The notes below the pieces were generated by a model. It was not told where the DNA came from. It searched no databases and worked only from the letters and a program-made list of their open reading frames with translations. From CAXYVX01 sp964292495 (GTDB taxonomy: Bacteria; Patescibacteriota; Saccharimonadia; Saccharimonadales; Saccharimonadaceae), in NCBI GenBank assembly GCA_964292495.1, contig CAXYVX010000011.1:1-20986 (forward strand): DNA of 20,986 bases. Direction: 5' to 3'. The position numbers and the translations under genes were made by a program. This document shows positions 13,910 through 20,952 of the stretch, in pieces. Numbering within the stretch: the stretch's first letter is position 1; every line of letters begins with the position of its first letter.

Positions 13910-15739
13910 ATGGAAAATAATGAGAATTTAACAAAAATGCGACACTCGCTCGCTCATGTGATGGCTGCAGCAATTTCGCGAATTTACGGATACGATAATG
14001 TAAAATTTGGCGTTGGTCCGGCAGTATCTGATGGCTTTTATTACGACTTTATTAACACGAAGGAAAAAGTTGGTGAAGCGGACTTCGCGAAAATTGAAAA
14101 GGAAATGCGAAAAATTATTCGCGAAAAACAGCCATTTATTTCAAGTGTTAAAACAATCGCCGATGCTGAAACTTGGGCGAAAGAACACGGGCAAGATTTT
14201 AAATTGGAGCTAATAGAAGATTTGGCGAATCATGGAACAACGGTTGAAAAAGAGCTTGAAACTGGCGTTGAAGGGAATCAAGACGAAGCTGGTTTTATGA
14301 CTAACGGCGAATACGTTGACTTGTGCCGCGGCGGGCATTTGGATAACACGGGCGATATCCCTGAAGATAGTTGGAAGCTTGACCGAATGGCTGGCGCATA
14401 TTGGCGCGGCAGTGAAAAAAATCCGATGATGAGCCGAATTTATGGCGTTGCTTTTGAAACCAAAGATGATCTCAAAGAGTTTTTCGTTAAGCGTGAACAG
14501 GCAAAACTTCGCGATCATCGAAAAATTGGCCGTGATCTTGATTTGTTTGTTTTTTCGGAACTGGTTGGTCCAGGATTACCGCTGTTTACACCTCGCGGAA
14601 CTGTGATTCGCGATGAACTTGCCAAATATTCCAATGAAATGAGACAGAGAATTGGCTTCCAGAAAGTGTTTTCTTCTCATATCACGAAGCTTGCATTATA
14701 CGAGCGGTCGGGGCACTTGGCGAAATTTGGCGAGGGATTTGCTGTTGAGGGGCAAATAAGCAAGGAACATTTCATGATGAAGCCGATGAATTGCCCGCAC
14801 CACGCGCAGATTTTTGCGAGCCAGCACCGAAGTTATCGCGATATGCCGGTTCGCTATCTTGAAACCACCACTGATTATCGCGATGAAAAAACTGGCGAAT
14901 TGGGCGGATTAAATCGTGTGCGCGCGTTGACGCAGGACGATTCGCACCTGTTTGTGCGCCCAGACCAGATCGATTCTGAGGTTAAAAATCTCATGGACGC
15001 CGTGAATCAAATGTATGCAACATTCGGTTTGAAATTGCGTGTCCGCCTCAGTTATCGCGATGATTCCGACGCATACCTTGGTTCACGAGATTTATGGGAA
15101 TCGGCTCAAAATCAGCTTAAAAATGCCGTGGTTCGTTCCGGATTGGAATTTTTTGAACAAAAAGGAGAAGCTGCGTTTTATGGTCCAAAAATCGATTTCA
15201 TGGCGACAGACGCGCTTGGTCGCGAGCATCAGCTCAGCACTGTTCAACTTGATTTTGTTCAGCCGGAAAGATTTGAATTGGAGTATTCTGATGAAAACGG
15301 AAATCTAGCACGACCAGTAATGATCCATTGCGCGCTTCTGGGGTCAATTGAGAGATTTATGAGCGTTTACATTGAGCATACCGCTGGAAAATTCCCGGTT
15401 TGGGTTGCGCCTGAGCAGCTCAGAATTATTCAGGTTAATGACTCGGAAAAGGTTGTGGAGTTTGTTGATGATATTCGCGAAAGAGCGTTTGATCTTGGAA
15501 TCCGCATATTTATTGACGACACAAACAACTCTGTAAGTAAGAAAATTCGCAATTCATCGATGTATAAAGTTCCATACACGATTGTTGTTGGGAATAAGGA
15601 GGCTGAAAGCCGGGAGGTTTCTCCGAGAATCGCCGAGTTTTGGAAAGCGACTGACAAGGAAGGTTCTTACTCCATTGACGGTTTCTTGAAGACAATTTCA
15701 AATGAAGCAAAAAGTCGCGTAAGCAGAAGTTCTCTTTAA
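13910..15739 (+). CDS. thrS: Threonyl-tRNA synthetase lacking the TGS domain
   Basis: 609 residues from the ATG at 13910, preceded by AGGAAGG (13898-13904). It attaches threonine to tRNA-Thr. The protein opens almost at once with the editing domain (MRHSLAHVMAAA with His12 and His16; later DLCRGGHLDNTG), followed by class II catalytic motifs: PLFTPRGTVIRDEL, the zinc-binding NCPHH, TQDDSHLF, FYGPKIDFMATDALGREHQLSTVQLDF and GSIERFMSVYIEHTAGKFPVW, then the anticodon-binding domain (PEQLRIIQVNDS). The usual N-terminal TGS domain of about 60 residues is absent. A longer in-frame reading from 13811 does not look like TGS. Seven bases separate it from the alkyltransferase-like gene. Confidence 0.96.
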   Translation: MENNENLTKMRHSLAHVMAAAISRIYGYDNVKFGVGPAVSDGFYYDFINTKEKVGEADFAKIEKEMRKIIREKQPFISSVKTIADAETWAKEHGQDFKLELIEDLANHGTTVEKELETGVEGNQDEAGFMTNGEYVDLCRGGHLDNTGDIPEDSWKLDRMAGAYWRGSEKNPMMSRIYGVAFETKDDLKEFFVKREQAKLRDHRKIGRDLDLFVFSELVGPGLPLFTPRGTVIRDELAKYSNEMRQRIGFQKVFSSHITKLALYERSGHLAKFGEGFAVEGQISKEHFMMKPMNCPHHAQIFASQHRSYRDMPVRYLETTTDYRDEKTGELGGLNRVRALTQDDSHLFVRPDQIDSEVKNLMDAVNQMYATFGLKLRVRLSYRDDSDAYLGSRDLWESAQNQLKNAVVRSGLEFFEQKGEAAFYGPKIDFMATDALGREHQLSTVQLDFVQPERFELEYSDENGNLARPVMIHCALLGSIERFMSVYIEHTAGKFPVWVAPEQLRIIQVNDSEKVVEFVDDIRERAFDLGIRIFIDDTNNSVSKKIRNSSMYKVPYTIVVGNKEAESREVSPRIAEFWKATDKEGSYSIDGFLKTISNEAKSRVSRSSL

Positions 15740-15746
15740 TCGCAAA

Positions 15747-16094
15747 ATGATGATGAAAACAGCTACTGAAAAGGGGTTTCGCGAATACGTTTATGAGGCG
15801 GTTGCGCAAATCCCTTTTGGTAAATTGGCGACATATGGCGACATTGCGGCGATTGCTGGCAAGCCTTTCGCGGCGAGAATTGTTGGCGGAGTAGCTCATT
15901 TTGGGCCAAGCGATCTACCGTGGCACCGGGTCGTCAATCGTTTTGGCGGTCTCGCAAGCGGTTATCCTGGGGGAAGAACTCAGCAAAAAACAGATCTTGA
16001 ATCTGAAGGATTAAAAATATCTGATGAATTCGTTGTGATTAATTTTGACGAGTTTAGATGGAATCCATATTTAAGGAAAAGTGATGGAGAATAA
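15747..16094 (+). CDS. Alkyltransferase-like protein (ATL), MGMT family without catalytic Cys
   Basis: 115 residues, matching the C-terminal DNA-binding domain of O6-methylguanine methyltransferases (FREYVYEAVAQIPFGKLATYGDIAAIAG, RIVGGV, LPWHRVVNRFGGLASGYPGG). The catalytic motif PCHRV reads PWHRV: Trp59 replaces the acceptor Cys. Family knowledge: such ATL proteins bind O6-alkylguanine, flip it out and hand the lesion to nucleotide excision repair, with no alkyl transfer. The length fits known ATLs. It lies between thrS and miaA, 7 bases after the first and overlapping the second by 11 bases, so it is probably cotranscribed with translation genes. The first ATG of a run of three is used; the choice is uncertain by one or two codons. 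Confidence 0.93.
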   Translation: MMMKTATEKGFREYVYEAVAQIPFGKLATYGDIAAIAGKPFAARIVGGVAHFGPSDLPWHRVVNRFGGLASGYPGGRTQQKTDLESEGLKISDEFVVINFDEFRWNPYLRKSDGE

Positions 16095-17004
16095 CGCTAA
16101 ACTGCCTCTGTTGGTTGTTGTTGGACCCACAGCAAGCGGTAAAACCAGTGCTTCGGTAAAAATCGCGAAAAACCTTGAAAAAAGGGGAATTGTTTCGGAA
16201 ATAATTTGCGCAGATTCGCGAACGGTTTACCGAGGGATGGATATTGGGACAGCTAAAATTACTCCTGAAGAGATGGAAAATATCCCTCATTTTGGGATAA
16301 ATATAGTTAATCCCGATCAGAGATTCACCGTAGCGGATTTCCAGAAATACGCAAAAGAAAAAATTTCTGAGATTTTGTCGAGGGATCATATGCCAATCAT
16401 GGTCGGCGGATCTGGTCTTTATGTGGATTCTGTGATTTTTAATTATGATTTTACTAAAAATGATTCCCGCGAACAGGAAAGTGTTCGCGAAAAATTGAAT
16501 AAAAAAAGTATTGGCGAATTACAGAATTTTATAATTGAACACAAAATTTACATGCCGGATAATAAGGAAAATAAGCGATATTTAATAAGGTCAATTGAAA
16601 AAAATGAAGTTAAAAACACAACATCCGACAGGAATAAAATACGTGAAAATACAATAATTGTTGGTATTACAACAGATAAAAGCGAATTAAGAAAAAGGAT
16701 CATTTCACGGGCCGAAAAAATGTTAAGCAATGAAGATTTTGAGCTTGAAACAAAGAGTCTTTTCGCAAAATATCCTGATGATTCAGAGCCAATGAAAAGC
16801 AATATTTATCGTTTCGCGAAAAAATTTTTTGAAGGTGAGGTTGATTTTGATGTGGCTGTAAATGAAGCGAGCATCACTGATTGGCATTTAGCAAAAAAAC
16901 AGCTAACTTGGTTTCGTCGGAATAAGAATATCGAGTGGCGTGAATTAAATGAAGTTGTTGATTTTTCAGAGGAACAAGTTTTGCGTATGACTAGGAAAAA
17001 GTGA
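16084..17004 (+). CDS. miaA: tRNA dimethylallyltransferase
   Basis: 306 residues. Transfers a dimethylallyl group to A37 of tRNAs reading codons that begin with U. The P-loop GPTASGKT (14-21), CADSRTVYRGMDIGTAK (the DSxxVY and substrate region), HFGINIVNPDQRFTVADFQ and the VGGSGLYVDS motif are all present. ATG at 16084 is preceded by AAGGAAAA; an adjacent GTG at 16081 is also possible. It overlaps the ATL gene by 11 bases. Length is typical of bacterial MiaA. Confidence 0.96.
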   Translation: MENNAKLPLLVVVGPTASGKTSASVKIAKNLEKRGIVSEIICADSRTVYRGMDIGTAKITPEEMENIPHFGINIVNPDQRFTVADFQKYAKEKISEILSRDHMPIMVGGSGLYVDSVIFNYDFTKNDSREQESVREKLNKKSIGELQNFIIEHKIYMPDNKENKRYLIRSIEKNEVKNTTSDRNKIRENTIIVGITTDKSELRKRIISRAEKMLSNEDFELETKSLFAKYPDDSEPMKSNIYRFAKKFFEGEVDFDVAVNEASITDWHLAKKQLTWFRRNKNIEWRELNEVVDFSEEQVLRMTRKK

Positions 17005-17035
17005 ACACAAAAATTATTTATTTTTTATTTATATA

Positions 17036-17059
17036 TGATATAATTATTACAGAGAGGAG
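17036..17059 (+). promoter_or_regulatory. Promoter and ribosome binding site of the winged-helix gene
   Basis: TGATATAAT (17036-17044), start near 17051, then GAGAGGAG before the ATG at 17065. The 13-base string TGATATAATTATT also occurs at the nrdD promoter and the structured-RNA promoter. Confidence 0.6.
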
Positions 17060-17064
17060 AAACT

Positions 17065-17673
17065 ATGATTGATCAACTTTTTGGCTCAAAAACGCGGGTA
17101 AAACTGCTTGGACTTTTTTTGAATAATCCGTCCAGGGCGTTTTATGTTCGCGAAATTACACGGGAAGTCGAGGAGCAAATAAACAGCGTTCGCAGGGAAC
17201 TTGCAAATCTTGTTACTGTTGGTGTTGTTAAAAGTTCAACGGAAGATAATAAGGTTTATTATGAAGTTGACCAGGGGTGGAAGTTTTATGAGCAGCTTCG
17301 CGAAATTTTTGCCGCTGATGACAAAATTGCAGATGACACGAAGGTGAGCGCAAAAACTTGGGCTAAAAAGTTCGCGAATTTGGGATATGTTCGTGTTGTT
17401 ATTTTTGCTGGGAAATTAGTTTACGGAAGCGATTCTCCGCTTGATGTTTTGGTCGCTGGAGACGAAATATCAGAGATAAAATTTAAGAATCTTGCAAAAT
17501 CTCTTGAAAAAGACGCAGGAGTTTCATTGCGGTATACGCACCTGACATTTAATGATTTTTACTATCGTTTAAGCGTCCATGATGCGTTCGTGATGAATGT
17601 TTTAAGGGCTAAAAATCAAATCATACTTGATCCAGAAAATATTATCAGTGAAGAGTTTAAAGAGGAGGAATAA
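17065..17673 (+). CDS. Winged-helix protein with degenerate nucleotidyltransferase-like C-domain
   Basis: 202 residues. The N-terminal part (LFGSKTRVKLLGLFLNNPSRAFYVREITREVEEQINSVRRELANLVTVGVVKS) is a clear winged helix of the ArsR/MarR-like type. The second half (VRVVIFAGKLVYGSDSPLDVLVAGDEI...FKNLAKSLEKDAGVSLRYTHLTFNDF) resembles a minimal nucleotidyltransferase fold, but the GS and DxD catalytic signature is incomplete (SPLDVLVAG), so activity is doubtful. It may be a transcriptional regulator, possibly of its own operon. Its stop overlaps the next start by one base (TAATG), with AGGAGG just upstream for the neighbour. Confidence is good for the HTH and low for the second domain. Confidence 0.75.
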   Translation: MIDQLFGSKTRVKLLGLFLNNPSRAFYVREITREVEEQINSVRRELANLVTVGVVKSSTEDNKVYYEVDQGWKFYEQLREIFAADDKIADDTKVSAKTWAKKFANLGYVRVVIFAGKLVYGSDSPLDVLVAGDEISEIKFKNLAKSLEKDAGVSLRYTHLTFNDFYYRLSVHDAFVMNVLRAKNQIILDPENIISEEFKEEE

Positions 17674-18293
17674 TGGAAATTGAATACAAAGGCGCAAATT
17701 GCGTAGTAATAAAGAATAAAAATGCACTTATTGTTGTTGACCCAACAACAAATGTATCTGTAAAATCAGCTGAAGACCCGAATGCTGTGGTTCTCGCCAC
17801 TCAGGAAAAGTTCGCAAAAAGCGAGCGCGACGCAAAGAATTTTGTGATTGACATGCCAGGCGAATACGAACATAACGATGTTTCTGTTAGGGGAATTCAA
17901 ACCCACGTTCACACTGATAAAGATGGTAAAAACGGAACCATGTATCGCATTGAGACGAAAGACGCGCGAATTGCTGTTATCGGCCACGCTGACGCGCCGC
18001 TCAATGATAATGACCTGGAAGATCTTGGTGTTATTGATATTCTTATTATCCCTGTTGGCGGCGGCGGTTATACGCTTGACGCGAAGGATGCAACGACAAT
18101 CGCAAGACAGATTTCTCCGAAAGTTGTCATCCCGACGCATTTTTCGGATGATAAAATCAAATATGACGTGCCACAGGAATCTGTTGATAATTTTATTAAA
18201 GAAATCGGCGGTGCTCACGAAAAAATGAATTCGTTTAAAATCAAAAATATGCCGCTGGTCATGACGGTTATTGAGCTCGCGCGAACCATGTAA
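17673..18293 (+). CDS. Metallo-beta-lactamase-fold protein (UlaG-like) with lost metal motif
   Basis: 206 residues of the Lactamase_B_3/UlaG-like type: ALIVVDPTT, DMPGEYEHNDVSVRGI, MYRIETKDARIAVIGHA, LGVIDILIIPVGGGGYTLDAKDATTIARQISPKVVIPTHF. The position of the HxHxDH metal motif reads ATQEKFAKS (about 42-50), so none of its metal ligands is conserved; His105 (GHAD) and His156 (PTHF) remain. It is therefore probably not a normal two-zinc hydrolase and may bind rather than cleave its ligand. Coupled to the winged-helix gene by a one-base overlap and a strong AGGAGG. It contains no TCGCGA copy. A terminator follows. Confidence 0.8.
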   Translation: MEIEYKGANCVVIKNKNALIVVDPTTNVSVKSAEDPNAVVLATQEKFAKSERDAKNFVIDMPGEYEHNDVSVRGIQTHVHTDKDGKNGTMYRIETKDARIAVIGHADAPLNDNDLEDLGVIDILIIPVGGGGYTLDAKDATTIARQISPKVVIPTHFSDDKIKYDVPQESVDNFIKEIGGAHEKMNSFKIKNMPLVMTVIELARTM

Positions 18294-18307
18294 TTCGCGA
18301 ATTTTCC

Positions 18308-18345
18308 AATAAAACTCTGCTTTTTGGTGGAGTTTTATTTTTTGT
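18308..18345 (+). terminator. Intrinsic terminator of the winged-helix/MBL operon
   Basis: AATAAAACTC (18308-18317) pairs with GAGTTTTATT (18330-18339), followed by a T tract. Confidence 0.85.
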
Positions 18346-18373
18346 TGAATTATCTTGTCAAATCTGTTAAAAT
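18345..18373 (+). promoter_or_regulatory. rpmB promoter
   Basis: TTGAAT (18345-18350), 17-base spacer, TAAAAT (18368-18373) with TGT extension; start near 18380. The -35 overlaps the T tract of the preceding terminator. Confidence 0.6.
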
Positions 18374-18392
18374 AGTGAAGTAAAAATAATTT

Positions 18393-18446
18393 CTCGCACT
18401 CAGTTTTCGCGAAAAACCGCGGTTTGCCTGGGACGAGAGGAAGGAG
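18393..18446 (+). promoter_or_regulatory. Structured rpmB leader adjoining the ribosome binding site
   Basis: CTCG (18393-18396) pairs with CGAG (18434-18437), and CTCAG (18399-18403) with CTGGG (18428-18432), closing a loop that contains TTTTCGCGAAAA. The stem ends at the Shine-Dalgarno AGGAAGGAG (18438-18446). The position suits autoregulation by a ribosomal protein; this is inferred. Confidence 0.4.
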
Positions 18447-18452
18447 CCAAAA

Positions 18453-18680
18453 ATGGCAAGAGATCAAATCACTGGCAAAGGCGCAATGAGCGGAAATAAT
18501 ATCAGCTTTTCACAGCGCAAAACAAAGCGAGTTTTTAAACCAAATCTTCAAAAGAAGACCTTGATTGTGAACGGTAAAAAAGTTCGTTTGACCATCGCTG
18601 CAAGCACTATCCGCACCTTGAAGAAAAAAGGATTTGTGGTTAATGGCGCGCAGACATTTGCGAAAAAGTCTGATAAATAA
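18453..18680 (+). CDS. rpmB: Ribosomal protein bL28
   Basis: 75 residues. Characteristic opening MARDQITGKGAMSGNNISFSQRKTKRVFKPNLQ (compare family pattern: C/D-x-x-TGK-x-x-x-GNN-x-S-x-x-x-x-x-TKR-x-x-x-PNL), then VNGKKVRLTIAASTIRTLKKKG. No zinc-binding cysteines. It is a large-subunit protein near the E site. A monocistronic unit with a good promoter, a structured leader and a strong terminator, consistent with tightly controlled expression. Confidence 0.95.
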   Translation: MARDQITGKGAMSGNNISFSQRKTKRVFKPNLQKKTLIVNGKKVRLTIAASTIRTLKKKGFVVNGAQTFAKKSDK

Positions 18681-18688
18681 TACATATA

Positions 18689-18730
18689 TTAAAACCAACC
18701 TCCGTTAAGTTAAAGGTTGGTTTTAATTTT
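18689..18730 (+). terminator. Terminator of rpmB
   Basis: TTAAAACCAACCT (18689-18701) pairs perfectly with AGGTTGGTTTTAA (18714-18726), followed by T residues. Confidence 0.9.
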
Positions 18731-18742
18731 GCTTAAAAAAGA

Positions 18743-18751
18743 TGATAGAAT
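18743..18751 (+). promoter_or_regulatory. Leaderless promoter of the site-2 protease gene
   Basis: TGATAGAAT (18743-18751); ATG at 18758 is exactly 7 bases beyond the -10. No ribosome binding site. Confidence 0.55.
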
Positions 18752-18757
18752 TGAAAT

Positions 18758-19420
18758 ATGAATTTAGCTAATCTGTCCGATATCAATTGGGTTTACGTGG
18801 CTATTGTTTTGGCTGTCGTATTCGCTAGCATGGTTCTGCATGAGCTGATGCACGGAGTTATTGCGTATTGGCTTGGCGATTCAACAGCGAAAAATGACGG
18901 CCGCCTCACCTTGAATCCGATAGCGCATATTGACCCATTCATGACGATCATTTTGCCGTTTTTGCTCGCGATATTTGGCATGCCGATCTTCGGTGGCGCA
19001 AAACCTGTTCCGTTTCGTCCAGACAAAGTCAAAGGCGGGGATTGGGGCGCAGCTCTGGTGGGGATCGCTGGACCCCTGACAAATCTCCTCATTGCTTTTA
19101 TCTGCTTTGCAATAATTGTTTTCGCGAAAATTTCTGGCGCTAATCTGCTTTCTCAGATTTTAGTTGTCGGAGTTATTGTGAACCTTGGATTTTTCGCTTT
19201 CAATATTTTGCCAATTCCACCTCTTGACGGCTCCCGCGTTTTATATGCGATTGCGCCAGATTGGTTTCGCAAGGGAATGGATGCGATTGAGCGCGCGGGT
19301 TTAGTCGTGATTTTCCTTATTGTGATGATCGCCAGCCCAATTTTGAGCACAATTCTTGGCAATATCGTCCAGTTTATTTTGCAAATTTTCGCGCATATCT
19401 TCGGTGTTTCAACGATCTAA
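18758..19420 (+). CDS. Site-2-type intramembrane metalloprotease (M50 family)
   Basis: 220 residues with five to six membrane segments. The zinc-binding HELMH (His28, Glu29, His32) lies in the first helix, followed by the family marks NPIAHIDP, GPLTNLLIA and NILPIPPLDGSRVL, whose Asp157 is the third zinc ligand. It cleaves membrane proteins within the bilayer, typically to release regulators; the substrate is not evident. It lacks a PDZ domain and is short, like the compact S2P group (Rip2/SpoIVFB-type variants). Standing alone with its own promoter, it shows no operon partner. Confidence 0.92.
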   Translation: MNLANLSDINWVYVAIVLAVVFASMVLHELMHGVIAYWLGDSTAKNDGRLTLNPIAHIDPFMTIILPFLLAIFGMPIFGGAKPVPFRPDKVKGGDWGAALVGIAGPLTNLLIAFICFAIIVFAKISGANLLSQILVVGVIVNLGFFAFNILPIPPLDGSRVLYAIAPDWFRKGMDAIERAGLVVIFLIVMIASPILSTILGNIVQFILQIFAHIFGVSTI

Positions 19421-19454
19421 TCTGCCAATACGGTTATGAAAAATTCGCGAAACT

Positions 19455-19611
19455 TGATATAATGTAAGTGTTCCCGTAGAAAATGATTTCCTAATCGGAA
19501 TTACGGAGCTTAATATTTTCGCGAACCGTGGTTTGCGAGTGAAAGCGCCACCTTGGTTTTCAAGGAAATTCCATTTCTATGGGGATAGAATTTATTTGGT
19601 GGGTTTGAAGA
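19455..19611 (+). promoter_or_regulatory. Promoter and long structured leader of the Nudix-RNase H gene
   Basis: TGATATAAT (19455-19463), start near 19470, giving a leader of about 142 nt with no ORF of note. Visible pairings: CCGTA/TACGG around TTCC/GGAA (about 19473-19506), CCTTG/CAAGG (about 19551-19565), TTCTAT/ATAGAA (about 19574-19590) enclosed by CCACC/GGTGG. Only a weak purine run precedes the ATG. It may be a regulatory RNA element; no known riboswitch core is recognised. Confidence 0.4.
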
Positions 19612-20568
19612 ATGAGGCAAAAAATTGTAGTTAGAGCAATAGTTTCGCGAAGAAAGCGGGTATTGCTCTTGCGCCGCAGAGGTGGCCGAGCCACAATTGA
19701 AGGTAAATATGAACTTCCAGGCGGATCACTTCGCGATCGCGAGCAGCCTGTTGACACTTTGAAGCGAACATTGCAGGCTTTTTCGGGTATTGCGCCAGAA
19801 ACTTTCAAACTACACGATGCCGTTTCGTTTATTGATCCAGATGACGCGGATCTGCAATATTTATTTATATTGTTTTTTGTTGAAATTGCCGATGACGCCC
19901 GAGTTAGTGTGGATATCAAATACGATCACTATGTTTGGCGCGAATTTCGCGAAATTGAACCAGATGCCATGACTAATTCGACGAAGGTTTTGCTTGATCT
20001 TGGCGGAGCGAATCTCGTGGACGATTTTTCGCGAAACCCATCGCCAAATAACACCAGGGGTTTTGTGCGCGATGTAAACAGATCTTCTGAGCTGGCAGAA
20101 AATAAAACAGTGGTCATCCACAGTGATGGCGGTTCTCGCGGAAATCCTGGCCCAACAGCGGCCGCATATATAATTGAAAGCGACCGCGGAGAAGTGATTG
20201 ATCAGGGCGGAGAATACCTCGGCGACTATCTCACAAACGACATCGCGGAATATCACGGAGTTCTGCTGGGGTTGCGCTCGGCGGCAAAAATGGGCGCAAA
20301 AAATGTGAATTTCTACTCTGATTCGCTGATGGTTGTGGACCAGTTGAACGGGATGTTTAAGGTTAAAGATATTGATAAAAAGATTTACCAAGAAATTAAG
20401 CAATTGATGTTTAAGTTTGACAGGGTGAGGTTTCGCCACGTTCACAGGGAATATAACAGGAGTGCTGACGCTCTGGTGAATCAGATTTTGGATGAAAATG
20501 AGCCGCATATTAGAATGAGTTTGGCAAAATTCGCGAAAAAATCACGCGAAAAATTCTTTGAAAAATGA
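19612..20568 (+). CDS. Degenerate Nudix domain fused to RNase HI
   Basis: 318 residues. Residues about 1-135 form a Nudix fold (VRAIVSRRKRVLLLRRRGGRATIEGKYELPGGSL). The Nudix box keeps Gly38, Glu44, Arg52, Gly59 and Ile60, but the catalytic REUxEE glutamates are Thr53, Ala56 and Phe57, so hydrolysis is unlikely. After a linker, residues about 165-310 are RNase HI: HSDGGSRGNPGP (Asp172), AEYHGVLLGL (Glu213), YSDSLMVV (Asp237) and NRSADALVN (Asp286), a complete DEDD active site. It should cut RNA in RNA-DNA hybrids, with the Nudix part perhaps binding a nucleotide or nucleic-acid end (inference). Its stop codon overlaps the rnpB promoter. Confidence 0.85.
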   Translation: MRQKIVVRAIVSRRKRVLLLRRRGGRATIEGKYELPGGSLRDREQPVDTLKRTLQAFSGIAPETFKLHDAVSFIDPDDADLQYLFILFFVEIADDARVSVDIKYDHYVWREFREIEPDAMTNSTKVLLDLGGANLVDDFSRNPSPNNTRGFVRDVNRSSELAENKTVVIHSDGGSRGNPGPTAAAYIIESDRGEVIDQGGEYLGDYLTNDIAEYHGVLLGLRSAAKMGAKNVNFYSDSLMVVDQLNGMFKVKDIDKKIYQEIKQLMFKFDRVRFRHVHREYNRSADALVNQILDENEPHIRMSLAKFAKKSREKFFEK

Positions 20569-20574
20569 TAGAAT
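20566..20574 (+). promoter_or_regulatory. rnpB promoter (-10)
   Basis: TGATAGAAT (20566-20574), with its TGA also the stop codon of the preceding gene. The predicted start, seven bases on, is the first base of the RNase P P1 stem. Confidence 0.6.
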
Positions 20575-20580
20575 AGTAAA

Positions 20581-20942
20581 GCCAGATCGCTAAACGGCCG
20601 CTGGTGATGGGTCTCAAAAAGCCGCGTCACGAGAGGAAAGTCCGGGCAGCAAAGGGCAACGACAGTCGCTAACGGCGACCGCAAGTAATTGTAGGGAAAG
20701 TGCCACAGAAACGAAACTACCGGTGTAAATCGGAAAAGGTGAAACGAGTGCGGTAAAAGCGCACAGCGACTCACGGCGACGTGAGGAGGAGGTAAACCCT
20801 GTTGGCTGCAAGGCGGATCGAGCACAGGTACCCGCCTGCGATCCATAAAAACCGCTTGAACGTCAAAGCAATTTGACGTCTAGATAGATGGTCGTTGAAC
20901 CTGGAAACAGGGGAACAAAACCCGGCTTATCGGCGGTCTGGC
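20581..20942 (+). ncRNA. rnpB: RNase P RNA, bacterial type A
   Basis: Catalytic RNA that trims tRNA 5' ends. The ends pair as P1 (GCCAGATCGC at 20581-20590 with GCGGTCTGGC at 20933-20942). Universal elements are visible: GAGGAAAGTCCGGGC near 20632-20646, CCACAGAAAC near 20702-20711, AAAAGGTGAAACG, and the 3' GGCTTATCGGCGG. The length of about 362 nt is normal. It is transcribed after the Nudix-RNase H gene. Confidence 0.97.
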
Positions 20943-20952
20943 AGAAATTATT

